Shown here piece by piece: positions 1 to 11,285 of a stretch of DNA of 40,017 nucleotides (its first letter is position 1; each line of letters begins with the position of its first letter). The stretch is from the NCBI GenBank assembly GCA_905182995.1, contig CAJJDP010000127.1, forward strand, positions 17,803-57,819, in the 5' to 3' direction. The notes under the pieces were generated by a model, which saw only the letters and a list, made by a program, of their open reading frames with translations, did no database searches and was not told the origin of the DNA. Origin of the DNA: Paramecium octaurelia (taxonomy: Eukaryota; Ciliophora; Oligohymenophorea; Peniculida; Parameciidae). Position numbers and translations under genes: made by a program.

Positions 1-3000
1 TACATTTGATAGTGTACCATTGGTGAAGCCATATCATTCTGGTCTTTATGTCCAAGGTAGATTCCTTTAGCTAAAATATTTGGCTATAATAGTAGTAACA
101 TTTATTTTATAAGAAAATATTTTTATCTACAAATTATTTAAATTTTAGTGTAAATTTAATTTGGCCAATATACTTCATTTAGAAAGAATTTTTGATGTAG
201 CTGAATAAAAACCAATGAGATAGAATATTTACTGTGATTACAATGAAGGAAAATTAAACACAGGTAGCTTTAGCTGTTTTAGATAGAAGAATTAGGAAAT
301 AATCTTCTGAAACCTTAAAACAAGATAAATGGAAGCTCCTATTATTATACTATTATTTTGAAAAGATTGTGATGGTCCAGAAGGTTATTAAAAATTATAA
401 ATTGGCATTATTAATTTGTTGTACTCACTTTCAATAGTTAATTACCTCAATTGATTATCTATTCTGCTAAAGGCGATTACCGCTCGTAAATGGATGCAAA
501 ATTTTATTATCTACAGACTATATGTGTGAAGTAATTTTAATGTTCTTAATCGAATAATTCTCAATATTAAAAGTTTGTGGTAATAATTTTACATCCAATA
601 ATCTTTTCTTACATTTTATTTAGTAATCATTATTATTGGAATAAGGCTAATTTTTGGTAATGAGATTATCTTTGTTAATTTTGTAGGTTAATAAAAATCT
701 AAACCATCTGAAATAATCTACTTTCACATAAGTTGAGCTTTTTTTTAAAATAGACAATTCCTATTTGATAAAAATTTCATTTTTACTAATCTTCAAAGTT
801 TTTATCATTTTTTACTTTCATTAATCAAAGAATGAAATTATATTTAAGTATACAGAATAATTATTGTAATAACCTCTAGACTGAATAAACCTACCTTAAT
901 AATCAATTTTTATTCCTAGATGTGTCTATTTCTTAAAAATTAGGAGCCATGTAGTTTCTTTTTATTAGTAATATTCTTAGCAATTTTCAAAAGATAAATT
1001 GCAATTTTTAGCATTAAACAGAAACTGAAAATGAAAATGAAATTTACTTTAAGTTATATCGTTTCAAACAGATATCCTGTACATGTTAATTATATATGAC
1101 CATTTGCTTGTAAATTATTGTATTTCATTTTAAAGGATATTTACTCCTGCCATAATTTATGTAGTATAAATAAACTTCTGGAATTATTATTAGAAATTTA
1201 ATAAAGAGGCTTTAAATGGTATGGAAACAGACTTTAATTCCAAATAACAATTCCATCAGTTTAGTCAAGATGAAATTAACTAGAAAATTATTGCTTTAAA
1301 TTTAATAGAATATATTGTTTGAAGGACTATATTAAGAAAATTATTATTGATTACTTCCACTATTATAATCACTGGTTGTAAGATTTGATAATATTTTCCA
1401 ATTTTTGCTCATGTAAACAATCTCTTGTATTTTTGCAAGGATAAAATTTAATATCTTTTATTCCCAAATGGACAAGGATGTCAACCAAAACTGTGTTCGA
1501 AGTATTTACAATTTAACATTAGTAGAAATTAAGTTGAGACTTAGTTAGCATGTTCGTCTGCTGGAGTTTAAGATCTATAATTGACATTTGATTGGTCCTA
1601 TTTAAAATAAATCTAGAGCAGATTTTTTACAAATGAGAGGTCTAGAATGTGCTTGTAATCGTCTTTGAATTTAACAATAATATAATTATATATCAATCTT
1701 TTACAGATTACCTCTTCTTAATAATCATCCTTAACTGGAGATACTTTTATTAGATATAAATTTTTTAGTACACTTTAAGTCTGCAGCCATTGTCTCTTTA
1801 TTTTCCTACAGTTGTTTGAAGGGAAACTTCTCAAATATGAATAATTAAGAATTTTAAATTAAGGTTTATTTAGAAAAGAATCATTTGTATTGATCTAATC
1901 AATCAAAATTCAGTCATTCCTACAAATTAAAGTTAATAAACTCTAACTTTCTCAAAATTTTACTTTACTAATGAATTATATTGACCAAAAGTCATGGACA
2001 TATGCCTAATAAACTTTGGTTTCATTAAGAAATCACTATTGAAAATTTTGAAATATCACACAAGTGTCAGAGGATTTGAACAACAAAACAAAGAAGGCCT
2101 AAAGATTGAGGATTCCCTTGCAAACTTGATGCAAAGTTAGTGGACATCTATATTCCCCTACTGTAATCTTGCTATAATAACTTCCCTATTCTCTTTAAAG
2201 TTATATCCTGCTTAGGTTATAAACTATAAACTATTTATAGACATATTTCTAATTTGTCAAATCTTCTTAACGCACTTAATGTTTTTCATTAGCTGCCCAC
2301 ATTGGTATTAAATTCAAAAATTACTTAAAAATATCGCCTAAAAACAAGAATTTTTTTTCTTTTAATTTTTCATACATTTGAACATTTAAATTATCTAAAT
2401 TCAAGAATATGAAAGATGATATATTTTCAAAATCTAATAAATATACAATTTACCTTTACTCCAAATATTCTTAATTAGATCCACCCTATGCATTTAAAAT
2501 CTTGTGATATGATCAAAGAAACAAAATTAAACCAGAACTTTTGGTTTAGCCATATAGCTGTAAATTTAACTTTTGAGCATATCAATTTTTAGTTGTTGTT
2601 TCAATAGTATCTCTTTTTTATAGCACTATTAAAATATAAAATAAATAAATACTTATTTTGAAGTATGATGTAATCATTAGTCAAATTGAGTTTTATAATC
2701 TTTTTGAAGTATATTTAACCTAAAACTATTCAGAAAGAATATGCTCTTGGATTCTTCTTTATTTGTTTGATTTACTCTCAGCTTTTTCTATGCCTTAAAT
2801 CTTTGACAAGTTAACCGGAGATATTAAAAATTATCAGTATTTACTGCCATTATTCAGGCAGAAATAAAATTAAGAGGCATGAAATTCAATGAATAGAATC
2901 CTCGAGAATCATTTGAGTTATTTGATGTTCAAACAATTGCACTGCACTGCACTAATGAATTTACAATTGTATAATACCTAATTTATTTTAAGACTAAATG

Positions 3001-3051
3001 ATTATTAGGTTTTCACGCTAGTGAAATTACAATAGTATGCAAAAAGAATGA
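1..3051. other. gene-poor stretch, no supported gene
   Basis: I find no convincing gene here on either strand, reading with TGA as the only stop. TGA codons are scattered through all frames and the DNA is very AT-rich. The first ~60 bases are richer in G+C, and plus frame 2 stays open from 2 to 307 (TGA at 308), so the window could start in the tail of a plus-strand gene. A 102-codon open frame is not strong evidence in this composition. There is no telomeric repeat at the window edge. Confidence 0.5.
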
Positions 3052-3891
3052 TTTTATCTTGTAGTGCATTATTCCGATATAGTTAATTGGTTACTTAAAT
3101 AGAACAAAAATGCTGTAGATATCCAAAAAATAATATAGAAAATTAATGAAGAAGGGAGAAAGTTATCATTCTAATAGATAAAATATTTTACTTAGAAGAG
3201 TGGAGTGGAGCTTAGAAAATACTGGCAAAGGTAGATGAGCCAAAAAGATTGAATAGAAGTGGAGTAAAAGCGAGTGAAAATCTTTTCTAAGAGCTTAAAT
3301 CTCAAAGGATTTAATGAACGATTGAAAAATTATAGAAAATGTCATATTTATAAAAGGTGCTGTTTATAAATCTCATTAATAATAATAGAGGTAGCATTCA
3401 AATTAATTTTGAAGGATCGTTTTTTGAGTACAGATAAGCAGTAAAAAAGTGATGAAGTTCTCAACTATTTGATAAACATGGTGAAAGTTTATTAATAAGT
3501 TAAAACTAGATTGAAATGATATCTAGAGAGATTTGAGTAATGTATTAATATATATAAGAAGCGAAATTTCTTAAGCTAATTTCAAAGAATTGTTCAAGTA
3601 AAATCAATTGCTTTTCGCTCCTACTGCTAAAAATTGATGCGCGAAGCCAATCGTTACAACAAACATTTTTGGAATTATAGCAATCTTTATTGATTGAGGT
3701 ATTATTTTCGAGCAGTATTTATCATAAATTATCATTATGAAAGCTCTATCTCTTTAAAGAAAAGTGTATAATCTAAGTAAAATGAAATTTAACAGAGTCA
3801 ACTGGAAGGTGATGTACAATATGAAGAATCACAACTTGGTAAGGTTTAAATATGCTGTATTCTTGTAAAAAGGAAATAAGTTTTAGCTTGA
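3052..3891 (+). pseudogene. possible decayed protein-coding gene (unrecognised)
   Basis: One plus-strand frame runs from just after a TGA at 3049 to a TGA at 3889. It has only three internal TGAs, at 3250, 3517 and 3691, so about 280 codons in four open blocks of 66, 88, 57 and 65 codons. The translation is rich in Lys, Gln, Arg and aromatic residues (for example VKSIAFRSYCQKLMR) and the strand is purine-rich, as coding strands are elsewhere in this window. By rough count the other two frames carry more TGAs. No intron removes the three TGAs and I recognise no family. It may be a decayed duplicate or element, but chance cannot be excluded. Confidence 0.25.
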
Positions 3892-4017
3892 AAAATATAA
3901 ATCGAAAGGAACCTCATTCGTACTTGAGATGAGTGTATTAGAAAGGAATCATAAGAAATGTTATCTTACATTTTAAAAAAAGGAATTAAGAATTTGATCG
4001 ATTGATATTATGGTGTT

Positions 4018-5954
4018 TCATAATTTGGCGAGTTATCCATTTATGTAATCCTTATTATTTGATCCTTGGCGTAGAGCATCCAAATAAAATTGTTTAGCTT
4101 CTTCTTTCTACTGCAATTCAAATAATGAATCAGCTATATAAATATTTAATTTAAAAAGGTTTACCTTTTCTTTATAGTCTTACAGGATTAATGCAAATAG
4201 AAAGAGCTTAATTATAGCATTGAATCGCATCCTTATATTTCTTTAATTTATGTAATGCCAAGCCTAAATTATAAAATGGTTTACCTTTATTACTCCATGC
4301 TAAATCCAATTTAGGATTTATGGAAATAGCTTTATCGTAACACTCAATTGCTTCCTAATATTTTTATAGATCATCTAATGCAGAGCCTAAAAAAAAATAA
4401 TGTGTCACATTACTTACCCTTATTGTTCCATGCTAAATCCAATTTAGGATTTATGGAAATAGCTTTATCGTAACACTCAATTGCTTCCTAATATTTTTAT
4501 AGATCATCTAATGAAATGCCTAAACAATAATAATGTGTCACATTACTTACCCTTATTGTTCCATGCTAAATCCAATTTAGGATTTATGGAAATAGCTTTA
4601 TCGTAACACTCAATTGCTTCCTAATATTTTTATAGATCATCTAATGAAATGCCTAAACAATAATAATGTGTCACATTACTTACCCTTATTGTTCCATGCT
4701 AAATCCAATTTAGGATTTATGGAAATAGCTTTATCGTAACACTCAATTGCTTCCTAATATTTTTATAGATCATCTAATGAAATGCCTAAACAATAATAAT
4801 GTGTCACATTACTTACCCTTATTGTTCCATGCTAAATCCAATTTAGGATTTATGGAAATAGCTTTATCGTAACACTCAATTGCTTCCTAATATTTTTATA
4901 GATCATCTAATGAAATGCCTAAACAATAATAATGTGTCACATTACTTACCCTTATTGTTCCATGCTAAATCCAATTTAGGATTTATGGAAATAGCTTTAT
5001 CGTAACACTCAATTGCTTCCTAATATTTTTATAGATCATCTAATGAAATGCCTAAACAATAATAATGTGTCACATTACTTACCCTTATTGTTCCATGCTA
5101 AATCCAATTTAGGATTTATGGAAATAGCTTTATCGTAACACTCAATTGCTTCCTAATATTTTTATAGATCATCTAATGAAATGCCTAAACAATAATAATG
5201 TGTCACATTACTTACCCTTATTGTACCATGCCAAATCATCTTTAGGATTTATGGGAATAGCTTTATCGTAACACTCAATTGCTTCCTCATACTTATTTAG
5301 ATTATTTAATTCCACACCTATTATAAATCAAATTAATATACCTTGATTTAATAATCTTTGAGCATCTTCAAAATTCAACTAGTTTTTTTGATCTTCACTC
5401 TATTAATTAACTATAGTATCCTTTTGACAACCAGAATCTATTTATTCTTCCATTTTAGTTTAGTCTGCTAACATCTTCTTTAATGTATCAAGAATATTAT
5501 TGAATTGTATTATTTGTTATTCTATTAATATTATATATGAATAAACAAAGATACATTTGCAGTTTTCTTTTTCCTTGGAATAAAACTGTTTTATTATATG
5601 TATTTATGATTTACAAGCCAAATACTCTTTGTTTTAAAGCTGTTGAGTCATATTTTCTAATGTACTAATTTCTTGATCCAAATGTTTTTAAATTTTTGCA
5701 ACATTGTTCTATAATTGTATATAGACATCTTTGAATTATATCCTTAATTGATTGTTCACTTGTATCAATTCTTTCATAAATTAGATCATTTTTGTGAATC
5801 TAATACAATCATTGAAATGTTCTGAATGTGGTGAATCTTTAGTATTTAAACATTCAAAACAATATTGAGTTGTATTTTAACAATCCCCATTCAAACAAAA
5901 TCCAATAACTTCTTCATTTTCATGAGGAACATATTTACACTTAAACAGATCCAT
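4018..5954 (-). CDS. B-box-like zinc finger / coiled-coil / TPR repeat protein with tandemly amplified TPR exons
   Basis: The spliced frame gives 536 residues, ATG at 5954 and TGA at 4018-4020. Residues 1-50 hold a B-box-like zinc ligand set (Cys6, His11, Cys20, Cys25, Cys32, Cys35, His43, His46). A Gln/Lys-rich probable coiled coil follows to ~residue 200. Then come nine TPRs and a short tail. TPRs 2-7 are identical, with the core EAIECYDKAISINPKLDLAW. Introns: 5522-5554, 5318-5341, 5185-5215, then every 133 bp down to 4387-4417, 4264-4284 and 4134-4164. From 5318 onward all are phase 1 after the first base of a Gly or Ala codon, so each TPR is one 34-codon exon. The 33-nt intron at 5522-5554 is in frame and stop-free, so it is less certain. 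TPR arrays generally bind protein partners; the partner is unknown. The domain order matches the larger gene at 21938-25840, so the two are probably family members. Confidence 0.9.
4421..5218. repeat. six perfect tandem copies of a 133-bp TPR exon + intron unit
   Basis: The phrase TATTGTTCCATG recurs at 4421, 4554, 4687, 4820, 4953 and 5086, always 133 bp apart, and the six units read as identical. Each unit is a 102-nt TPR exon plus one 31-nt intron. The match continues past the left edge to ~4290 with a few changes (CAGAG for GAAAT, a run of nine A in the intron) and past the right edge with more changes. Identity of introns as well as exons points to recent unit duplication or gene conversion. 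The copy number may be under- or over-counted by the assembly. Confidence 0.97.
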
Positions 5955-7958
5955 TTAAGTATAAACAATTTAAATAAATAATTATCTTTCTCACTTAAAT
6001 ATCCCTAATTAATAATATACATTAATTAATTTACTATTCTTTAATCAATAAATTATCAATAAAAATTTATAATCATAATTCAATTATTTATAATTAATTG
6101 AAAAATTATTCTGCAATTTGTGTAATTAATTATATAAAATTTAGCCTCATCTAGTTTCGTTTAAAGATTGCATCACCAGATCTCAAATAATAACTTTGCC
6201 TTATCTTTAAAAAGAATTTTTACAGAAGTAAATAACCTCACAGCTTCTATATAAAATTTCTGTAATAATGTTTCATTTTAGAGCATATGTTCATTAGGAG
6301 TAGCCTAAAAATGTAAATCTATTATATTTTACTAACAATGCTGTTAGCCAAATATTTATTACTAGAGATATTAAAGTTCTTTAAATCTTCAAAATGAAAA
6401 TCTAAATGAAATTTTTTATCAGAATATCAACTAGACTCAAAAGATTGTTGATTGCTTTTTATGTGTTTTATTGAAGCTGCGTTTATTATAGGCCTAAAGT
6501 TAAAAAACACTTAGAGAATATTAAGTCATAAGATTTCAATATTCTATTTACTGCAATTATTTAGATATATTGTTAAATGGGTTATGAATTGCATTCCCCA
6601 TTTATTTTTCATTAAGTGCTATTGTAGATATTCATTCTCAATAATTAAAATTGATAGAGATCTTATTAATATTAATGAAATTCATCTCTAAATGTGATAT
6701 ATAAGCCTATGAGAAAGTAATTCATTATAACCTTAATATAATCAAAAAAGAGAATAGCAAGATTTGACATAATCATTCTAACATCTTACCGTAAACTGAG
6801 CTTTCTTAGAGTATAGCTGATAAAGTCTGCTTGAAAAATCTAGCTTAGATTATGAGTATTTTCCCTGAAAGCAAATGTTTGGTATCATTCAAAAAAATTG
6901 TTATTTGAAATAAATATTAATCGGGGTTGTGTAGCTTGAAGTATGGATTTGCAGATTTCAAAGCAGGGTAGGTCTATAGCTAAATTTTTGTTTTAGGAAT
7001 ACAATTCTACTCTTTAAATTCCTTTTTAAAAAATGGCTGTAATCTTAAGAGCTTAATGTACATTCATCATTTATCAATGAATAGATTCTAAATTGCTATC
7101 TATAAGATATTATTATGCAAGAAATATTTATATTTTTGGATGTTTTTCATTTTGCACAAGCACTTCATAAATTTTAGGAGCTACTTCTATTTACTATATA
7201 TTAATTTGATAATTAATTTACAACAATAATTAGTATCTATAAAAATATCGTATATGTATTTGGAAAATAGTCAAGGAAGCTCCAAAATAGAAGAAAAATA
7301 AATGATCTAGACAGTTTTTTTATAATAAATCAACCATTATAAATAGCATTTGTTTAAAGTAGTAGTAACTAAATAAACCAATTTATTGGAGTAAGCCAAT
7401 AGACTGATTCCTATTTAGATAATAATGAGTTTATTCAAGATTGAACAAATAAAACCAATATGTATTTCAAGGAATACGAAAAGAAATTCATAAGGTTTCT
7501 CTATTATGATATGGTACTGCAACTAATGACTCACATTGCCTTTAAATATGTTTAGTAATTCTAAATAGATTTACTCAATATTAATATTAGCTACTAGAGT
7601 TCCTTCTTTTTTTGATATACGATTCAAGTTACTCTTCATCTCATCGATTATCTCTGTACAATAAATCATAACTGAGAATGGCTGGACACTTTGAAATACA
7701 ATGAGAAAGAAATTGAAATAAACTATTTCCTTAATTATTAATATTTCTTCCCTCTTTTATTTTAGCTGTCAAAATTTGAAATAAACAATACAAGAAATAA
7801 TTAAAAATAACTTGCATTTAGAGAATTAGTGGAATTTTGTTAAAACAATAATTTTTAATTCTCATAAACTTTGATACCTATTTATTGAACCAAATTGTTA
7901 TAACAGATAAAATTAGAGGTTTATTAATAATATTGATAATTCGAAATGATATTTATTA
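5955..7958. other. 2-kb gene-free stretch
   Basis: This lies upstream of the TPR gene (ATG at 5954) and downstream of the secreted-protein gene (TGA at 7959). The first ~120 bp upstream of the TPR gene is extremely AT-rich (repeated AATTAATTA blocks), as expected of a promoter region. I see no frame free of TGA for long on either strand, no tRNA and no repeat. It is long for a Paramecium intergenic region and may hold decayed genes. Confidence 0.5.
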
Positions 7959-10092
7959 TCAGTTAATTACAATTTCGTATTACTTTATAGTTTAAGTTTA
8001 TACTATTTAAGTTATCTAAATCGATGTTGAAGTAGCTACTAACCTAAGTTATGATTCTTATTTTATTATTCTTTCCAAAACCACCAAGGAGTTTAATACA
8101 TTGGATCGTTTTCTATTACAAACAGCTGTTCCTGTTTTGTAATCTGGGTAACTGCTTTGTAATATAGTAATGGAAAAATTTAGATCAGTTTAAAAACATT
8201 TCCAAATGATTGAGATTGTCAATTTTTCAATTGAAGAGTCAACAGTTATTGTTTCATCAAATTCAGGATATAGAGTGATCCCGAGTTCAGATATTACCAA
8301 TTTATTTTACAAGGATTGATCAAATGAATATAAAGTTGTTTAAATATGCTTAGTTCCTATGAATGAAGGTAAACTAAAGGTCTCAATAACAGAATAGCTG
8401 CATTCCTGTATAATTCCGTAAAATAATTAAAAATTTCTGATTCCCCATGATTCATTAAGTGCATTTTCATTTAAAGTAGTGGTCATAACTAAATTGATAG
8501 TTGGGTTACTGTGAACAAATTCAAAATCCAAATACTTTGCATAAGCATTAGAAGTAGTTGATCCACAAATTACTTGAACTCCAGTAAATCCAAACTATTC
8601 TTAGTAAACTCGATTTCCATTTGCATATACTTGAAACCATTCATTATCCCAAGTATCAAATTTCCAAAATTATACTTTGACTCTTACTTTTGTATGTTTA
8701 GGCAAATCCATAGTTAAGGCTATTTGAGAATCCTTAGATAACAATGAGTACCCTCCTACTAGATTGGCATTAGCACATATTTAAAATGGAGATTGATTAT
8801 AGTAAATATTTGATATAGTCCAACCAGGTTGAGTTTGAAAATCTTAAGGTTAGAAATATTGTTATAAACCCAAGATCCATTTTACTAAAATATTATTTTA
8901 AATATACCATCTAAACACTCATTATTTTAATGTCTATATCCAGGTTGACAAGATTAACAGTCATTTTTTTTTGGTCCAGAACAAGTAAGGCATGTGTCAT
9001 CGCATTTTGCTAGAAATAATCTAAAGCCTCGTAATCCCCAAAAAGCATTTGTAGCAATAAGGTCAGAATACATACAAATTTACAGACTATCAGATGTATG
9101 AGTCAACTCCTGGCGAATGTCTAATAACTTTTCACCCCCACTGCTATCACCACAAAGAGGAAAAACCTCATATTAATTAAAAACTTCTTCTTAAATTTTT
9201 TGCCCATCAATCTCTAAAGTGAATTTATTATTATTCCAAAAGTCAAATTTCCAAAACTGAACCTATAATATTAGTTTATAATGTGGGATCAAAGATGTAT
9301 ATTTCTTTGCTAACTATTAATTTCCTGAAATAAGACCAACTCCTCCTATTACCGTCATGTTGACACATAGGCTGATGCCAACAAACTATTAATTATTAAG
9401 AAGCCACCCATCAAAATTAAAACTGTCAAACCAATTCACTTCTATTGGTATGTAATATAAGCATTCATCAGGTGTATCATTACTACATCTTATACAGCCT
9501 GGTGAACACAGGACTACCTCCACTATAAAATTTCTAAATCCCCAAGATTCCTTGATTAATTATATGAATACATTATAAGGAATTTCATCTAAATTAGTTT
9601 TGATTATTACAGCAAGCGTGGGTTCTTAGTGCAAAAATTCGATTTTTTCTTCTACTATAACTTCTTTCCATTCGTTCGGATGTTCTGGATTCCCGCATTT
9701 AACATCTCCCGTATCCCAATACCAAGTCCCAGTTTAAACTTTATCATCTAGTATAAAATATACGATTTCATTATCCCAACTATCTATTCTTAACTTAATA
9801 ATCATAAATACTTCCAAAACTAGAAAGTAACGCGTATTTTACAATGCGGATCTAAAGGAAGTAAGTTCGAAACAACTGTCCCCTTTCCAAAAACATTATA
9901 ACCTCCAAACATTTAAACGCCATCACAAGTGCTAATATTTTATCCATTATTTCCCTGAACCCACCAGCCTAAATATATATTAATAATACCTTCAGTGTCC
10001 GTTAAAGTGGTGGTGTTAAAATATTTATGCTGTTGATACCAATTATCTGATGCAATCACGCATAATATCAGCACAACTAATTTTATGATCAT
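7959..10092 (-). CDS. secreted protein with three related ~200-residue extracellular domains
   Basis: ATG at 10092, TGA at 7959-7961, 692 residues after removing introns 9780-9811 (32 nt) and 8885-8907 (23 nt). The N-terminus is a signal peptide (MIIKLVVLILCVIASDNW). Three units follow. Each has a Cys-plus-Gly-Gly segment (GVQMFGGYNVFGKG, MTVIGGVGLISG, ANLVGGYSLLS), a VQFWKFD..W-type strand motif, and a closing ESWGFRNF, FWGLRGFR or ESWGIRNF motif. Units 1 and 2 end in Cys-rich links (CSPGCIRC; CDDTCLTC...CQSCQPGYR) like furin-type cysteine repeats. The last ~140 residues have no such motifs, and the position of the C-terminus is the least certain part. Such proteins are typical of Paramecium secreted or surface families; function unknown. 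The first intron is odd: a 32-nt choice restores frame but removes the KxD part of the motif. Confidence 0.8.
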
Positions 10093-11285
10093 TTATAAAA
10101 ACTATATTAAAACATAATTAAGATATGTGTCATAAATATATAGTAATCACTTATTTCAGAAATTTTGATTTATAGGTAATTGTTCTATGCCATAAAGAAT
10201 ATTGAAAACAATTATAATCTAAGCCTTTTTAGAGTTTTGATTTTATACACTAAAGATTTGAATTATAGGATTTAGATTGTTCTGATTAATCCTTCATTGA
10301 AATTATAACGATCTCATTATTATATGATGTAAAAAATGATTACTTTTATCAAAAATAGAATATAGTTTAGGAATATATAAATATTATAAGGAAAGGCTTT
10401 AAATACTATATACTTAAAGCTTATTAAATATTAACTACAAACCATATATTTTTTTATATTAATTTATTAATAATCAGTTTTTCTGTTAATACTAAAATAT
10501 GGTGGCATCCTTAGTAATAGAAATAGGAGCTATCAATAAATCAGAACATTATAATTCAAATTTTGTGATTGATTCAGCTTAAAATACTAAATTTCGTTGA
10601 TAGGGTATTCATTTATTTCTTCATATTATGTAATTTTGTTTGTTATCTATTCGAATTAATAGTTACACTCCCATATTGATATTGTGCTTCATAGCAAAAT
10701 TATGTTACTTTAATAAAAAAATCTAAAAGAAATACAATGTCAAATTTTTTAAAATAATTTTAGATTAATTTAATTTCTAATACTCATCTATAATTTTAAT
10801 CAACATATATATGAAAATTTTTGAATTTAAATTAAATTAAAATGTTAGAGCAGAGATCATAAATTTATGAAAGGAAACATCCAATACACAATAATTTTAA
10901 TGAAATCGAATCTTCTTAGATGTTGATAAAAGAATTCTTTTTATAAATTGTACTTACACGCAGAAAATATTTGAAAATAAATAGTATTTTCAAATTATTT
11001 TATCTTTAAGATTGCTGTCAAATCATGAATTTAGTGTAATAATAAAATTTAGAAGTATCCTCATGATCATCTTATCGTTCCTTTAATTTAGATTTGCGAA
11101 GTATATAGTTATAATTTATTCTAATTAATTTTTGAAAAATATTCTCATATTCAAACATTAGTAGTAGTATTACCATTTATTCATTTAATCTCATTTTAGA
11201 TAATCATCTAATTTTTGTTAAATATGTTATAAAATATGAATAATTTTATAATATTTTGTTATTTATAATTATCACAATATGATGT
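10093..11285. other. 1.2-kb gene-free stretch
   Basis: This lies between the start of the secreted-protein gene (10092) and the end of the lipase gene (11286), both on the minus strand. An ATG at ~10499 opens only about 33 plus-strand codons before TGA, so I do not call it. I see no repeat, tRNA or long TGA-free frame. Confidence 0.5.

Noticed and set aside
2938..2953. Short GCACT repeat
   Set aside because: Only about three units of five bases; too small to mean anything by itself.
3052..3891. TGA read as tryptophan, i.e. a gene using a different code
   Set aside because: All other genes in the window stop at TGA, and three TGAs in a low-confidence frame are better explained by decay or chance.
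9780..9811. Retained germline element (IES) in the secreted-protein gene
   Set aside because: The misfit would need removal of 17 nt, shorter than known IESs, and no TA-bounded excision restores the motif cleanly.
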